This document shows, piece after piece, positions 46,001-52,574 of a DNA stretch of 60,000 nucleotides. The notes beneath the pieces were generated by a model. It was not told where the DNA came from, did no database searches, and was given only the letters and a program-made list of their open reading frames with translations. The stretch covers positions 30,236,776 through 30,296,775 of the forward strand of contig NC_087069.1 in assembly GCF_963678635.1 (NCBI RefSeq), written 5' to 3'. Numbering within the stretch: position 1 is the first letter of the stretch; the number at the start of each line of letters is the position of its first letter. Source of the stretch: Symsagittifera roscoffensis (lineage: Eukaryota; Xenacoelomorpha; Acoela; Convolutidae). The position numbers and the translations under genes are program-made.

Positions 46001-46538
46001 TTCAAGAACCATGAACAAGAGTTCAGTTGATCAAAAGTTGACACAGTTCTCTCTAAAAGAAATTCCTTGACTCTTCTCTTGGAAGACTCGAGGGGAGCGA
46101 AGATGTCTACATCAAGACGGATCAACTCGTTGACGGATTTCTCAACGCGATGAAAAAAAAACTTTTCGGTCTTTTTTCATGAATCATGATCTGATGGCGT
46201 GATTCAGTTTCAATGCCTACTGTCGTTTTGATCTGACAAAAATTTACAACGACTAACATAAACATTCTCACCACGTGACATATCACTACACATTTTGTGC
46301 TTTCTTTCTCTCACCACGTAATTTTTTACCGAATATTTCGTACTTTCAGTTCATGTTGGTCAATAACCAGTTTAAGTTCGATAACTTATAACTCAACATC
46401 GTCTACTCAACTCTTCACATTAGCGCTAAATTGTCAAGCATTTGGAGCAAAAAATCTGTCGAAATTCTACTCTAAATCATGCAGAGGTTTATTTCGAACT
46501 CACCTGCTGAGCTCTAGAAATGTGGCAGCGACAGCCAT
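27854..46538 (-). CDS. TPRG1L: TPRG1/TPRG1L-family protein, complete six-exon gene, 300 aa
   Basis: Coding exons on the minus strand: 46538-46504, 45923-45689, 45102-45008, 44870-44691, 40173-40014, 28051-27854 (903 bases with stop). All have AG/GT borders and consistent phases. Residues 1-75 are acidic, Ser/Thr-rich and probably disordered. From about 85 on the protein follows the TPRG1 pattern: YFANK, EFVAMFVLTE-IDHWN, (H)DRERVVL, NYSFI, L-x-RI-x-L, LTFKKMSL, then ENWNP, SHPL, EKFKCALVEMA, GLSSFIVNQSHLAYAKDRGG and a short end in GGIHF (vertebrate proteins end GKIGF). Vertebrate members are about 270 aa. TPRG1L (Mover) is a presynaptic vesicle-associated protein in vertebrates and TPRG1 is p63-regulated; function in this organism is inference. 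The gene is intact although its introns are full of transposons. The symbol is by family; TPRG1 versus TPRG1L is not resolvable. Confidence 0.86.
28401..28437 (+). repeat. Dispersed hairpin repeat, copy d
   Basis: ACGCAGAGACGAAGCTGCGC then TTCGCAAACAATTGCGA. The stem CGAAGC/GCTTCG has a C-G pair where copy c has T-A. Lies in intron 5 of the TPRG1-family gene. Confidence 0.7.
28563..28795 (-). repeat. 3' LTR of the decayed gypsy element
   Basis: Similar over its length to 38035-38289, with shared blocks TACTTCCTTAACTCAA, TGTTAATTCAGTCTA, TTATCGAACATAA and GAGATCTATTCTAACACATA. On the minus strand the outer end reads TGTGGTGGTGC. The two LTRs differ at many positions and by indels (one of about 22 bp), so the insertion is old. 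Confidence 0.75.
29896..30400 (-). mobile_element. PD-(D/E)XK nuclease-domain fragment of a retroelement
   Basis: Minus strand encodes a run leading up to EIEPKLQSLEGESF, then DARLDIKANG, FFDVKIFNAHAKSC, a basic helix ending YQQRILDVEHSSF, and VPLFFACTGGAAP, followed by AEKLSKKRNESYSDSINF. This order (DARLDI ... FFDV-K-FN ... SF-PL-F-TGG ... AEK-R) is a recurrent C-terminal nuclease region of invertebrate retroelement proteins. DIKANGLDIKAKG looks like a small internal duplication. The frame then degrades. No RT belonging to it was found next to it. Confidence 0.65.
31264..31461 (-). pseudogene. Gypsy integrase core fragment
   Basis: NEELQIDFMGPI (first catalytic Asp of the integrase core in its usual setting) followed by GRVVHILVRLIGILNFLHA, the place where gypsy integrases have a conserved (Y/H)-(I/L)-L-V-x-I-D-x-F block. 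The second Asp is lost. Short and broken. Confidence 0.6.
32478..32798 (-). pseudogene. Gypsy RNase H fragment
   Basis: Encodes a degraded version of the gypsy RNase H end: SHKAFLSVLKPN..NKTYHSGMTKWIDRLFPFTFEVEHILGK, corresponding to the family D-H-x-A-L..R..R-W...F-x-F-x-I-x-H-x-x-G-K pattern. Follows the RT fragments on the minus strand as expected. Confidence 0.65.
32974..33539 (-). pseudogene. Gypsy reverse transcriptase fragments
   Basis: Two frames. 33539-33252 carries SPIILAVKKDKSIKLAFYMK followed by N(x)E..YHMPNIENLIE (gypsy RT blocks 2-3). 33180-32974 carries Y(x)FLDDIILISTDGYKDQFEK, where FLDD stands for the catalytic Y/F-x-D-D. The frames are broken between and after these blocks. 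Confidence 0.7.
33874..36850 (-). mobile_element. LINE with AP endonuclease, RT and C-terminal C2H2 fingers, decayed
   Basis: Minus-strand parts in order. Endonuclease C-terminal half at 36837-36532 (IFSDLNARI, a NSNGEKLLEFCSTHDLKIVN block, RGSDTVIDY), resembling the CFDP2-like endonuclease group. Linker at 36273-35790. RT at 35767-35198 (VPQIWREAVILNLFKKGSR, HTSTGQSILAIRCLLQRR, FIDLKKAFDSIDREVLF), then the catalytic AYADDLAF near 35130-35160. C-terminal region at 34782-33874 with FDCPLSDCNKTY..W..H(x4)H and a second CPL..C-less finger ending in H(x4)H. Stops and shifts between blocks show it is inactive. Inserted inside the gypsy element. Confidence 0.75.
37641..38033 (-). pseudogene. Probable gypsy gag start
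   Basis: Right inside the 5' LTR the minus strand opens with ATG at about 38033 and reads MAQSAKVPVDAINLLEIS before stops appear; an open Thr/Pro-rich stretch follows. Position directly after the LTR suggests gag, but no gag motif is recognisable. Confidence 0.4.
38035..38289 (-). repeat. 5' LTR of the decayed gypsy element
   Basis: Mate of 28563-28795 (see there). A 22-bp piece of the same LTR outer end (ACATAACGATAGCACCACCA) also occurs at about 39143, between two copies of a neighbouring repeat. Confidence 0.72.
38296..39633. repeat. Direct duplication of ~410 bp, one copy split by an insert
   Basis: Unit A (38296-38702 plus 39093-39140) and unit B (39168-39633) share GCATACAATGAAGACTCAGC, CAAGACTGCTCGTATCAGGG and TCATTTAATGAGGTT. 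Unit A has about 390 extra bases (38703-39092) beginning AATAGCGCGAAATATATCGC. The LTR scrap at 39143 sits between the units. No coding sequence. Confidence 0.7.
40014..40173 (-). CDS. TPRG1L: TPRG1-family gene, coding exon 5
   Basis: Acceptor CTGATTTAG|GCCCAG, donor GAT|GTAAGT. Encodes PRDDPCIKITYQRLTGPV, ENWNPLAKHLPWCILTSHPL and KRRPEGNTDKYD. Corresponds to the vertebrate R-E-G-x-G-x-R-I-x-W...RWNPW...EHP region. The first base completes a Trp codon with exon 4; the exon ends in phase 0, fitting exon 6. Confidence 0.85.
40325..40390 (-). mobile_element. LINE 3' tail fragment with (ATA)n
   Basis: Minus strand reads ATTTATTGGCGTTGTAGGCG then CCTATAGATAATAATAATAATA, a structured 3' end plus trinucleotide tail of the kind left by truncated LINEs. 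Lies in intron 4 of the TPRG1-family gene. Confidence 0.5.
40391..41132. other. Intronic AT-rich stretch, nothing recognised
   Basis: Part of intron 4 of the TPRG1-family gene. No exon or element domain seen. Confidence 0.5.
41133..41332. other. Assembly gap, exactly 200 N
   Basis: A round-number run of N, probably of arbitrary length. It adjoins one copy of a 637-bp direct repeat, so it may hide further copies of that tandem unit. Confidence 0.98.
41333..41969. repeat. 637-bp direct repeat, copy 1
   Basis: Starts at the gap edge (ATCAATGTTAACGCGTAACT) and ends CTTCAGTTATAATTAG. Equal in length to copy 2 at 42900-43536, with only scattered base changes and compensating one-base indels. Offset between copies is 1567 bp. 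Confidence 0.93.
42224..43126 (-). pseudogene. Unassigned ~300-codon reading frame with one internal TAA
   Basis: On the minus strand the frame is open from just after a stop at 43127-43129 down to the stop at 42224, except for a single TAA at 42635-42637. A GTAATTTCAG acceptor-like site at 43121-43122 could open it. Visible protein: basic, Asn/Thr-rich start; QYQPWDQPLRHIESYALTL; a VPRHVDKYNFVTISSF block; YPLIICNVTSQYGIFTIEIL; after the stop ILQMIFFSIGYCYVSILDND, DLQKISAWFIIDYFHYIFDL and an acidic end. It is not low-complexity and I recognise no family. It lies in a 1567-bp unit that was at least partly duplicated, within intron 4 of the TPRG1-family gene. It may be a mobile-element protein or a captured gene; a sequencing error at the TAA is possible. 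Confidence 0.45.
42900..43536. repeat. 637-bp direct repeat, copy 2
   Basis: Mate of 41333-41969. The unassigned reading frame extends about 227 bp into it. In copy 1 the same stretch has one base fewer in an A run, which shifts that frame. Confidence 0.93.
43537..44690. other. Intronic AT-rich stretch
   Basis: Rest of intron 4 of the TPRG1-family gene. A 78-codon plus-strand frame at 44261-44497 has a hydrophobic end (LLSLLILMLLLYFLISIDLV) but no ATG-led or family support. Nothing else recognised. Confidence 0.5.
44691..44870 (-). CDS. TPRG1L: TPRG1-family gene, coding exon 4
   Basis: Acceptor GACTTTGTAG|AATTGAC, donor CAGTG|GTAAGT. Encodes IDHWNHDRERVVLQCECS, VLVVNYSFITEKWTELTRIN and HFAKQLTFKKMSLQ. 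IDHWN-(x2)-(R/K)-ER is the clearest family signature of TPRG1 proteins. Intron 3 is only 137 bp. Confidence 0.88.
45008..45102 (-). CDS. TPRG1L: TPRG1-family gene, coding exon 3
   Basis: Acceptor GATGTTTAG|GCAATG, donor ACAGA|GTGAGT. Encodes AMRLEIAEEKLKRE, LPDLDGEFVAMFVLT and the first two bases of the Glu codon before IDHWN. Confidence 0.86.
45332..45367 (+). repeat. Dispersed hairpin repeat, copy e
   Basis: ACACAGAGGCGAAACAGAGC then TTCGCAACCACTTGCGA. The related far-end hairpin (TGCTAATCGCAAGCGTA) lies at 45551-45572, suggesting a ~240-bp element within intron 2 of the TPRG1-family gene. Confidence 0.65.
45689..45923 (-). CDS. TPRG1L: TPRG1-family gene, coding exon 2
   Basis: Acceptor TTACAAG|TGAGTC, donor AACAAG|GTTAGT. 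Encodes an acidic, Ser/Thr-rich stretch (ESINPDDEPQSDGNNKKKGE, then many T/S/A) and PPRLLTQKESDLYFANK, the latter corresponding to the K-Y-F-A-x-R start of the conserved region. Confidence 0.82.
46504..46538 (-). CDS. TPRG1L: TPRG1-family gene, coding exon 1 with start codon
   Basis: ATG GCT GTC..., encoding MAVAATFLELS plus two bases, donor AGCAG|GTGAGT. A TTTCATTTCAG acceptor at 46577 suggests an upstream non-coding exon. The phase fits exon 2 exactly (AG plus T gives Ser). This exon is supported by splice sites and phase rather than by conservation. Confidence 0.65.
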
Positions 46539-46727
46539 TAAAGCAGGGCTCAATTCAGCAGAATCAATCAATCAATCTGAAATGAAACATTCGCCCGACA
46601 TTACACAGTGATGGAGCGCAGAAAAAGTACCTATTGACGGCTGGCTGACTCAACCCAGTCAGTTACTTTAACCCTACTCGTTTTAACTGTCTTGACCTAG
46701 CCAGTTTTTTTTTGGTCTGTTAAGCGC

Positions 46728-46902
46728 TAAGGTAATCAGAAGGTCAAAAGTATCATAGTAACCGAGATTACAGTCATGAGTCCCTTCATCATGTATTCCA
46801 GTCAAAATCCTTGGAATTTTCTAGATATGGCAGTGATAATGATAAAAGAAGATGTCAAGTGTTTAAGTCCTTTTCATTTAAAATCGATACGGGTTACGCT
46901 TA
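46728..46902 (+). repeat. Long inverted repeat, left arm (~172 bp)
   Basis: Inverse of 50718-50893 with about two mismatches by eye. Begins GGTAATCAGAAGGTCAAAAG and ends ATCGATACGGGTTACGCTT. It abuts the trinucleotide tail of a truncated minus-strand LINE. Confidence 0.93.
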
Positions 46903-47410
46903 TAATAATAATAATAATAATAAACAAGGATTTAGACATAAAGCCATGGGGCTAAAATGCCCCGCGTTGGGAGTTTTAAACTGAGTTTTATAGTTTCTTT
47001 GAGTTTACACAGCTATTGCAGCAGTTTATTCTCCATGTGCATGGGACACTTTCCTCATATTTACTGATGAAATATATCCAGAAAACGTTTTTGAGGCTTG
47101 ATTTGAGTCTTTGGTATTTCAACGCAAACAGGTCTTCTTCTTCCTGAGTCTGTAGAATTTTGTTTGCTAGTATAGGTGTTCTGTGCCAGAAATTGCTTTT
47201 CGATTTTTCGTAATGATAATTTTTATGCGCTAAGTTATTTTTCGTTGATCTTCTTGTTGGGGCTCTAGATTCTTTGAACTGAACAAATTGTCTCCAATGG
47301 AAGTTGTATTGGTCGTTTATTATTTTATGAAGCAAGAGAATGTCGTGCATTTCGTGGTAGAGAGACAGTGGATTCAGGTTCAATCTAATCACTGTCTCTT
47401 GCTTTTAGCC
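46903..47410 (-). mobile_element. Truncated LINE 3' end (same family as 50890-56900)
   Basis: Minus strand encodes the C-terminal part LNPLSLYHEMHDILLLHKII, HWRQFVQFKESRAPTRRSTK and a final NCCNSCVNSKKL, then a GC-rich hairpin (GGGCATTTTAGCCCCATGG) and a (TTA)n tail. It would continue the RT frame of the LINE at 50.9-53.4 kb: GACAG-CTGATTAGATT is shared at the join. 5' truncated near 47410. Confidence 0.75.
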
Positions 47411-47780
47411 TAATTGTTGTGATAAACTTATTAAATAGATTTGTTATGTTTGATGTTTGTGCCTGTATGTGGAGCGCCCTCTGAGGTATTTTAGAGACAG
47501 GTCTGTCAAGTGGCTTTCTGTGGGGAGGTGGGGAACTGGAACTGGCTTGAGAAGTCTGGTGGTGCGCCGCTGAACCTACTGAGCTCGGGTGAGATTGTTC
47601 CTTGTTTTTGATTTTTAACCTTTATGCTGCCTTTTAACCTTTTAAATTAATTTAGTTGTTTTTTTTTTTTTTTTTTTTATTTGCTGATTTGTAAAATTCC
47701 CACTAACCGCTTATCATGGGTTAGTTCAGTCCCCTAAAGTCCAGTCAAAATCCTTTTTTTTACCTTTATGCTGCGTCAAG
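47411..47780. other. Junction region with a 20-base T run
   Basis: Holds a minus-strand open stretch rich in Ser/Pro/His (about 47400-47640), the phrase AACTTATTAAATAGATTT that recurs inverted near 56996-57016, and a long poly-T run near 47650-47675. No domain recognised; it may contain the 5' UTR of the plus-strand LINE. Confidence 0.45.
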
Positions 47781-49520
47781 ATGAGGAAAAACAACAAAGA
47801 GTGTACAAGCAAAGATTGCTTAAAACCTTCAGGACTGATAAATTGGATTAAATGTGATTGTTGTTCTAGTTGGTATCATATCAGTTGTGTAAATATTTCT
47901 CTTAGCGACTCTAAGAAAACCCAATGGTTTCAGTGTCCTTTATGCGTTGATGTAAAATCTGTTAATAAAGCAACAATAGGTAATGATTTAGTGCTAGACA
48001 ATTATGTTAATACAACCATCTCAAATGTCCGAGTACTCAAGAGAGTACCAAAAGACTCGCGTGTTCCCTTGGCGGAAAATCTGTCGGACAAAATAAATGA
48101 CATCGTCTACAATGTAGAAGATGTTACAAAATGGCTAATTTTTTTAACGTCGTTCTTGTTTTTTTTGGAGCAACCGAAAAGAAGTGGACGCAAACAGACC
48201 ACAAGCATGAGCTCTTTGATAAATAAAAAAATTCGAGCAAATGACGTGTCACTTCCAAAACCCCATCCCCAAGTTTCAAGCCCGCCTCTGAGTGACCTCG
48301 AGCAGAGAATAAAGTTAATAAGTAGTAAGCTCGATGAAGGAAATGTAAAGGGAGGAATAAGGCTTGCTGCTTCGGATGACAAAATAGCTCCTTTTTCAAC
48401 TGATAACTATCAAAAATTGTTATCTAAGCACCCGCAGCGAGCCAAATTTGCAGCTCCAAATCCAGAAAAGTTGGATAGTGTTTTCGTAACCGATTTCGAC
48501 CTATACAAAGCGATAATGTCCTTTCCAAACGGATCAGCAGCAGGTCCTGATAAAATATTTCCTCAAATTTTTAAAGATCTTGTTAGTAAGTCGAATGGCA
48601 GTGCAGGACTTAATTTTCTGAAATCGCTTACTAAGCTGATAAACCTCATTGGAGATGGCAAAATACCGGAACCACTAAGACCTTTCTTTTTTGGCGCAAA
48701 GCTTATCGCCCTCATAAAAATAGACGGAGGGTTGAGACCGATTGCCATAGGCAACACGCTGAGACGTATCGCGTCTAAATGCGCTGGAAGCAAGGCCCTC
48801 TCCGAGCGACAAAATTTTTTCGGAAACGTACAGGTAGGATGCGGTACCAAACGAGGAGCAGAAATAGCTGCGCACTCGTTTCGAAACCTAATTGAACGCG
48901 ACGACAATCCAAAATGTACTGTTCTTTTAAAACTAGATTTTAAGAATGCATTTAACTCTTTAAACAGAGAAACAATGCTGAATCATGTTTTTTCAAATCG
49001 CCCCGAATTATATAATTACACCCATTGCGCGTATGCTAAACCTAGTTACCTTTTTTACGGAAGCTCTGTCATAATGTCAGAAGACGGAACTCAGCAAGGT
49101 GATCCTGAAGCCCCACCCCTTTTTGCGGAAACAATTCATACACTAGTCAAACAGTTGGAGTCGAAAATTAACATCTGGTATTTAGATGATGGGAATTTAG
49201 CCGACGACTATAAGGTAGTACTCCGGGACCTTAAAAACATTCTGAAATCGGAACAAATTTACGGCCTGAGCTTAAACACTGAGAAGTGTGAACTTTGTTT
49301 TTTGGGACCGACTACTAGTACACAGTATAATTCAATTTTAACACAATTTCGAAAAATATGCCCCAAAATAAAAATAAAAACAAAAGAAGAACTCCTCATT
49401 TTAGGATCTCCAATCGGAGAACTTTGCCGAAAAGAATTGCTCGACGAAAAAATTAGGGAGCTTGAAAAAATCTCGGATGTCATTGACAAACTAGACGCCC
49501 ATTATGGTTTTACCTCCTGA
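47781..49520 (+). CDS. RLE-type LINE, copy 1: PHD finger and reverse transcriptase
   Basis: A 579-codon frame. Residues 1-55 form a PHD-like C4HC3 finger (CTSKDC, IKCDCCSSWYHISC, WFQCPLC). After a linker comes RT: SFPNGSAAGPDKI, FFFGAKLIALIK, GLRPIAIGNTLRRIASKCA, VQVGCGTKRGAE, LLKLDFKNAFNSLNRE, QQGDPEAPPLFA and IWYLDDG (YLDD in place of YADD), then LNTEKCELCF. No AP endonuclease is present; the nuclease is downstream (49770-50669). The frame ends at a stop after HYGFTS where the protein should continue, and several frame changes follow to 49760. The other copy (59995-57102, minus) shares these breaks, so the element was already dead when it was duplicated. Confidence 0.85.
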   Translation: MRKNNKECTSKDCLKPSGLINWIKCDCCSSWYHISCVNISLSDSKKTQWFQCPLCVDVKSVNKATIGNDLVLDNYVNTTISNVRVLKRVPKDSRVPLAENLSDKINDIVYNVEDVTKWLIFLTSFLFFLEQPKRSGRKQTTSMSSLINKKIRANDVSLPKPHPQVSSPPLSDLEQRIKLISSKLDEGNVKGGIRLAASDDKIAPFSTDNYQKLLSKHPQRAKFAAPNPEKLDSVFVTDFDLYKAIMSFPNGSAAGPDKIFPQIFKDLVSKSNGSAGLNFLKSLTKLINLIGDGKIPEPLRPFFFGAKLIALIKIDGGLRPIAIGNTLRRIASKCAGSKALSERQNFFGNVQVGCGTKRGAEIAAHSFRNLIERDDNPKCTVLLKLDFKNAFNSLNRETMLNHVFSNRPELYNYTHCAYAKPSYLFYGSSVIMSEDGTQQGDPEAPPLFAETIHTLVKQLESKINIWYLDDGNLADDYKVVLRDLKNILKSEQIYGLSLNTEKCELCFLGPTTSTQYNSILTQFRKICPKIKIKTKEELLILGSPIGELCRKELLDEKIRELEKISDVIDKLDAHYGFTS

Positions 49521-49769
49521 AAAATTGCTTTAGCATGCCAAAACTCCTATATTTTTTGCGTACCAGCCCTTGTTTTTTGCAAAATGATTTTTGGAACGCT
49601 ACGATAAATTACTAAGAAATTCGTTATGCAAGGTCACTAACGTGAAAATGGATGATAACCAGTTTTTACAAGCAGTTCTCCCGGCAGCCAAAGATGGCTT
49701 GGCGTTTCTTCCGCTCGTCTACTCGCTTTACCCGCTTTCTTAGCCTCAGCAGTAGGAGCGAAAGATGCC

Positions 49770-50669
49770 TTGAGCGAAATCTTTGGTTTGGAGCATGTGG
49801 ATGGAACCTATGATGATGCGCTTAAACGGTGGTTTGACCTTGGAAAAATTGAAATGGCTCCGGAAAATGAAATCCAAAAAAAATGGACGGAGCCAATTTT
49901 TGACAGCGAAATTGCAGACTTGATTTTACGACTCGAACCAACGGACGTAAAAAGGTTCAACGCGTTCCAAGATAGATTTGGATCCCAATGGTTGAACGTC
50001 ATCCCGTGCAAAAATTTAAGGTTAAAACTGTCGAACCAACAACTCAGAATTGCGATAGGACTTCGATTAGGATCAAAAATATGCGAACGGCATAAATGCG
50101 TGTGCGGAAAAGACGTTACCGAGGATGGTTGGCCTTGCCTCAAAAGTGCAGGGAGATTCTCTAGGCATTCAAACCTGAATGCCCTTATAAAGCAGAGTCT
50201 ATCATCTACTCACATTCCGTCTGTTTTAGAACCACGACACCTCTACAGGACCGATCAGAAGCGACCAGACGGTTTGACGCTCGTTCCATGGGCTGATGGT
50301 AAGCAGCTCTTGTGGGATGTAACGGTAGTAGACTCCTTAGCCCCTTGTAGGATTAATGCCGGGTCTGTTTGTAACCCTGGTACGGCTGCCGCTGAAGCGG
50401 AAGAGCGAAAAATTGACAAATATAAAGATCTTGTAAATGATGGATATCTTTTTCAACCGCTAGCTTTTGAAATTCAGGGCGCGGCCGGCCCCAGCACAGA
50501 AGTTTTTTTGAGCAAGCTTTGTAAAAACCTAAGCATATGCACTGAGGAACCCAGAGCAGGCAGCTTTTTAAAACAGAGAATCTCCCTGGCAATACAGATT
50601 GCGAACGCCGCTTGCGTACTCGGAACAATAAATGACAAAATAACTTTCGACGAAATTTTTTACTTGTAA
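49770..50669 (+). CDS. RLE-type LINE, copy 1: zinc knuckle and restriction-like endonuclease
   Basis: Continues the protein: EIFGLEHVDGTYDDALKRWF, then a CxCG..C region (CVCGKDV, PCLKSAGRFSRHSNLNALI), then RPDGLTLVPWADGKQLLWDV with a further TVVDSLAP. RPDG...WDVTV is the PD-(D/E)XK core of restriction-like endonuclease LINEs. The end PRAGSFLKQRISLAIQIANA, CVLGTIN is also typical. Compared with copy 2 this copy lacks nine bases, removing H-G-L between W and P, and with it the histidine of the CCHC-type knuckle. ATG or TTG at the listed start is not meaningful; the frame is a piece of a longer protein. Confidence 0.85.
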   Translation: MSEIFGLEHVDGTYDDALKRWFDLGKIEMAPENEIQKKWTEPIFDSEIADLILRLEPTDVKRFNAFQDRFGSQWLNVIPCKNLRLKLSNQQLRIAIGLRLGSKICERHKCVCGKDVTEDGWPCLKSAGRFSRHSNLNALIKQSLSSTHIPSVLEPRHLYRTDQKRPDGLTLVPWADGKQLLWDVTVVDSLAPCRINAGSVCNPGTAAAEAEERKIDKYKDLVNDGYLFQPLAFEIQGAAGPSTEVFLSKLCKNLSICTEEPRAGSFLKQRISLAIQIANAACVLGTINDKITFDEIFYL

Positions 50670-50717
50670 CACTTGTATATTATATTATCTCGTGTCGAGT
50701 TGCATGTTCTTATTGAA

Positions 50718-50893
50718 GAAGCGTAACCCGTATCGATTTTAAATGAAAAGGACTTAAACACTTGACATCTTCTTTTATCATTATCACTTCCATATCTAGA
50801 AAATTCCAAGGATTTTGACTGGAATACATGATGAAGGGACTCATGACTGTAACCTCGGTTACTATGATACTTTTGACCTTCTGATTACCTTTA
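50718..50893 (-). repeat. Long inverted repeat, right arm (~172 bp)
   Basis: Inverse of 46728-46902. Starts right at the 3' end of the plus-strand LINE (TTATTGAAGAAGC) and ends against the truncated RT end of the next LINE. It is not part of the RLE-type LINE, because copy 2 of that LINE lacks it at its 3' end. Confidence 0.93.
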
Positions 50894-52574
50894 AAAAAAA
50901 AGAAAAAAATCTAATCAGTCTGTCTTTATAGTTGATGTTGTTACATGACAGTATCCAACGTGTAGCTTTTCTTTGGACATCTTCAATAATTTTTAATTCA
51001 CACTTATTTGCTTTCCATATGGGTGAGCCATATGACACAATTGGGGTTACATATCCACAGTAGGAGTTCAGTTTCATTTTTAAGCTCGCTGATTTTGAAA
51101 TATTTCTTTTAATTAAAAATAAGCAGCCTATTGCTTTTTGGGCTCTTATTTTTGCGTGTGCTGACCAGTTTAGGTTGTTGGTTGTTTGTATACCAAGGTC
51201 TTTTTCTGAACAGGTTTTTTCAAGTATATGGTCACCGAGATACATGTTTAGGTCAAGTTGGGGGTCTTTGAATATTATATTGTGACATTTTTTCAAATTA
51301 AGACTCATGGAATTATCTTTGCACCATAAGTTGATCGTGATTAGGTCATGTTGGAGCAGGGAAGGGTTCGTTGCAACAATTTTATAATCGTCTGCGTAAC
51401 CATAGCACGAGTTGGTGAGTGTTGACGGTAAATCGTTGATGAATGTAATGAAGAATACTGGCCCTAACAGTGAGCCTTGAGGTACGCCGCTACTAACTTC
51501 AAGATGGCTGGATACTGCCGCACCTATTCGTACTTGCTGTTTTCTGTTGGTTAAGTAGTTTGCTAATAGTTTAAGTGCGTTTCCTGATATGCCAAATTTA
51601 TTGAGTTCATATATGCACAAGTCGTGAGGAACTTTGTCGAAAGCCTTTTCGAAGTCTAAGTATATTGCCTGTAGAGACTTGATATTAGGGTTAACAAAGT
51701 CATCATAGATTTTGTCGAGGAATTGGAGCATTTGCAGAGTTGTCGATCGTTTAGGACAGAAGCCAAATTGGCTGTCATGGATTTGCGAGAAGATCTTTGG
51801 TGAGATTTTAAGGAAGATCAGTTTCTCTAAGACTTTGGATACTGCAGTTAGCGGGCTTATGGGCCTGTAGTTTGTGACCGATTGCTTGTTTCCATTTTTA
51901 AAAGTTGGGATGATTTGGCTAAGTTTCCAGATCGTTGGAAATGTTGCTTTGTTGGTGATGGTGTTATAAATCAGTTTTAAAGATGAAGTTATGCTATCTG
52001 CTAAATTGGTTAGGACTGTGTTACCGAGTCTATCTGGTCCTTTTGCTTTTTGGAGGTTTAATGTTTTAAGGATGTCGTATATCTCATTTTCAGAGAAATT
52101 GAAGCATTTGATTGAGCCAGGTAATTCAGCTATTGGTAAAATGTTTTCATTCTGTTTAATGTTAAAAACGCTTACGAGGTAATTGTTTAGAAGATTAGCT
52201 TTACCGTGCTCTGTTGATTCGGTTTTTTCATTCCAGTACATTGTTCTTGGAGTACTTGAGTTTTTTCGTATGCTTTTAAAGTATTTTTGGAGCTTTGAGA
52301 AATTTCTGCCCTTGAAAGTTGATTCTTCGAAATTTTTCTGATCTAATTCGGATAAATGATCTACAAGGTTTTTAAGTCTTTCAAGATTGCGGTTATTAGT
52401 ATGGGTATTTTTAAAGGCTACTTTTTTTGATGCTGTGTTGAGTCTTTTGATAATATTGGAGGTTTCAGGTGTGATCCAAGGTGCTAGGTTCATAAGGTGT
52501 TTGGTCTGTTTTTTCATGTGTTTTTCTAGTGCTATATATAGCCAGAGGTACCATGAGTTGATTAAGTTGATCAA
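50894..52574 (-). pseudogene. CR1/Jockey-like LINE ORF2, reverse transcriptase part
   Basis: Minus-strand frame with linker (LAPWITPETSNIIKRLNTAS) and RT blocks: FPTIWKLSQIIPTFKNGNKQ, TNYRPISPLTAVSKVLEKLI, FGFCPKRSTTLQMLQFL, IYLDFEKAFDKVPHD, SSGVPQGSLLGPVFFITFIN, catalytic GYADDYKI, then SYGSPIWKAN and RKATRWILSCNNINY. The natural C-terminus is missing: after DRLI the sequence turns into an A/G-rich run and the inverted-repeat arm. A shift near 52520-52570 separates it from the endonuclease frame. Confidence 0.85.

Noticed and set aside
46020-46140. Exon-like minus-strand stretch (NELIRLDVDIFAPLESSKRR) in the TPRG1-family gene
   Set aside because: Its phase does not fit exon 1, and exon 1 joins exon 2 perfectly without it. 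No matching block in TPRG1 proteins.
46728-50893. Reading the LINE with its flanking inverted arms as a DNA transposon with terminal inverted repeats
   Set aside because: The second copy of the LINE has no such arms, and the protein is a reverse transcriptase with restriction-like endonuclease, not a transposase.
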